A DNA stretch of 5,235 nucleotides, from NCBI GenBank assembly GCA_947176285.1, contig CAMWQF010000221.1:1-5235 (forward strand). Reading direction: 5' to 3'. Made by a program: the position numbers and the translations under genes. Origin of the DNA: an uncultured Porphyromonadaceae bacterium (lineage in GTDB: Bacteria > Bacteroidota > Bacteroidia > Bacteroidales > Muribaculaceae). The notes below the pieces were generated by a model that saw nothing but the letters and a program-made list of their open reading frames with translations, was not told the origin of the DNA and did not search any database. Within the stretch, counting starts at the first letter, position 1. The number at the start of each line of letters is the position of its first letter. Below are positions 4,411 to 5,235 of the stretch, piece after piece.

Positions 4411-5235
4411 TCAAAAACCTACACGCCTATGTGTATTACGCCGATTTAAATATTCCTCCTTGCAAAATGACTTTACCTTATCTTTGTCTGGATATACACC
4501 GGTAGCCACATATTCTATTTTATACTTACGAGCAACATTCTCAATCTGTCCACCTGACAGATTAAACTCTTTAGCAAATGTTGCACACTCTTCCTTATCT
4601 ATTTCCGGCAGCAGTGAATGCCATATTTTGGTTCTCGCCTCCACACTGGGGTTAGTGAATTCCACCTTAAAGAGAAACCTACGGTCGAACGCAGAATCAA
4701 GATTATCCGTAAGATTGGTGGTGGCAATAAGAATTCCCTCGAATGTCTCCATTTCCTGAAGAATTATATTCTGAATTGCATTATCCATCTTTTCCACAGA
4801 TGAACGCAGATTTTCAAAACGACGTCCGAATATGGCATCAGCCTCATTGAAAAGAAGTATCGGGATATGCTCACTGCCTTGGCATAATTTCTTGTAACGC
4901 TCAAATACCATCTTAATGTTTTTCTCGCTCTCTCCGACAAATTTATCTCGCAAACCTGAAATATTCACCTGAAAGATGTCCCTACCGGTTCTCTTTGCCA
5001 ACTGCAACACGGTTTCCGTCTTGCCGGTACCTGGTGCACCATACAATAGACAACATATGCCACACCGAAGACCACTCTCAGAAAGTCTGGTCTTAACATT
5101 ATCAAGGCCATCCTTACTCAAGAGTCTACTTATACGATCTACTTGCTCACGCTCAGTAGGATTATAGAACAGTTCCTTCTCTAAAATATCCACATGAGAA
5201 CGTAAGTCGCGATCTGACCTCATCCTTAAAAGATC
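4411..5235 (-). CDS. Classic AAA ATPase, C-terminal part (start outside the window)
   Basis: The reading frame is open to the right edge, with four codons before the first ATG at 5223, and alignable sequence begins at once. The true start is therefore very probably outside and the protein is longer than the 274 residues seen. Numbering from that ATG: Walker A is GAPGTGKTE (62-70); the pore-loop motif FVG (95-97) is followed by ESEKNIK, as in katanin/Vps4-type AAA translocases; Walker B is ILLFNEAD (122-129), with N126 where an Asp is usual; sensor 1 is ATTN (167-170); the arginine-finger pair is DRRF (180-183); and SGGQIENV (223-230) is in the small helical lid. It should form a hexamer that hydrolyses ATP to remodel or thread a protein partner. 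The N-terminal substrate-recognition part is not visible. It ends at TGA 4413-4411 and is followed by the structured RNA region. The NEAD Walker B is, from memory, shared by related Bacteroides proteins. Confidence 0.9.
   Translation of the reverse strand, partial: DLLRMRSDRDLRSHVDILEKELFYNPTEREQVDRISRLLSKDGLDNVKTRLSESGLRCGICCLLYGAPGTGKTETVLQLAKRTGRDIFQVNISGLRDKFVGESEKNIKMVFERYKKLCQGSEHIPILLFNEADAIFGRRFENLRSSVEKMDNAIQNIILQEMETFEGILIATTNLTDNLDSAFDRRFLFKVEFTNPSVEARTKIWHSLLPEIDKEECATFAKEFNLSGGQIENVARKYKIEYVATGVYPDKDKVKSFCKEEYLNRRNTHRRVGF

Noticed and set aside
1..5235. CRISPR array, tRNA or rRNA
   Set aside because: I found no regularly spaced direct repeats, no cloverleaf with CCA-type acceptor and no ribosomal RNA sequence on either strand.

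Overview
The window reads as accessory DNA from a member of the Bacteroidota, most likely a gut-type Bacteroidales. The evidence is promoter-like sites of the Bacteroidota form (TTTG, about 20 bases, TAnnTTTG), a lack of strong Shine-Dalgarno sites before the genes, AT-rich intergenic DNA, and an AAA ATPase of a type I associate with Bacteroides. All five genes I accept lie on the minus strand, so transcription runs from base 5235 towards base 1. None is a housekeeping gene.

In transcription order, the window opens inside a classic AAA ATPase gene (4411-5235) whose start lies beyond the right edge. A 463-base gap follows (3948-4410). It holds a near-consensus promoter (4290-4321) and then a long, strongly base-paired segment (4103-4227), which I interpret as an unidentified small RNA of roughly 210 nt made from the minus strand. 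Next is a PD-(D/E)XK nuclease-fold protein (2799-3947), a 96-residue protein of unknown function (2367-2657) with a convincing terminator, and a 374-residue protein of unknown function (1153-2277). Just past that gene is a decayed fragment matching its own N-terminus (1061-1141). The last gene (62-952) encodes a protein with two copies of a module like the DNA-binding core domain of tyrosine recombinases, but no catalytic domain. It ends in a hairpin that overlaps its stop codon.

The mix of a nuclease-fold protein, an AAA ATPase, a recombinase-like DNA-binding protein, orphan proteins, gene debris and uneven base composition suggests a variable or defence-type island. Nothing in the sequence proves that the genes work together. 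The most promising novelty is the AAA gene / structured RNA / PD-(D/E)XK gene arrangement. The recombinase-like double-module protein and the fossil paralogue are the next most interesting observations.
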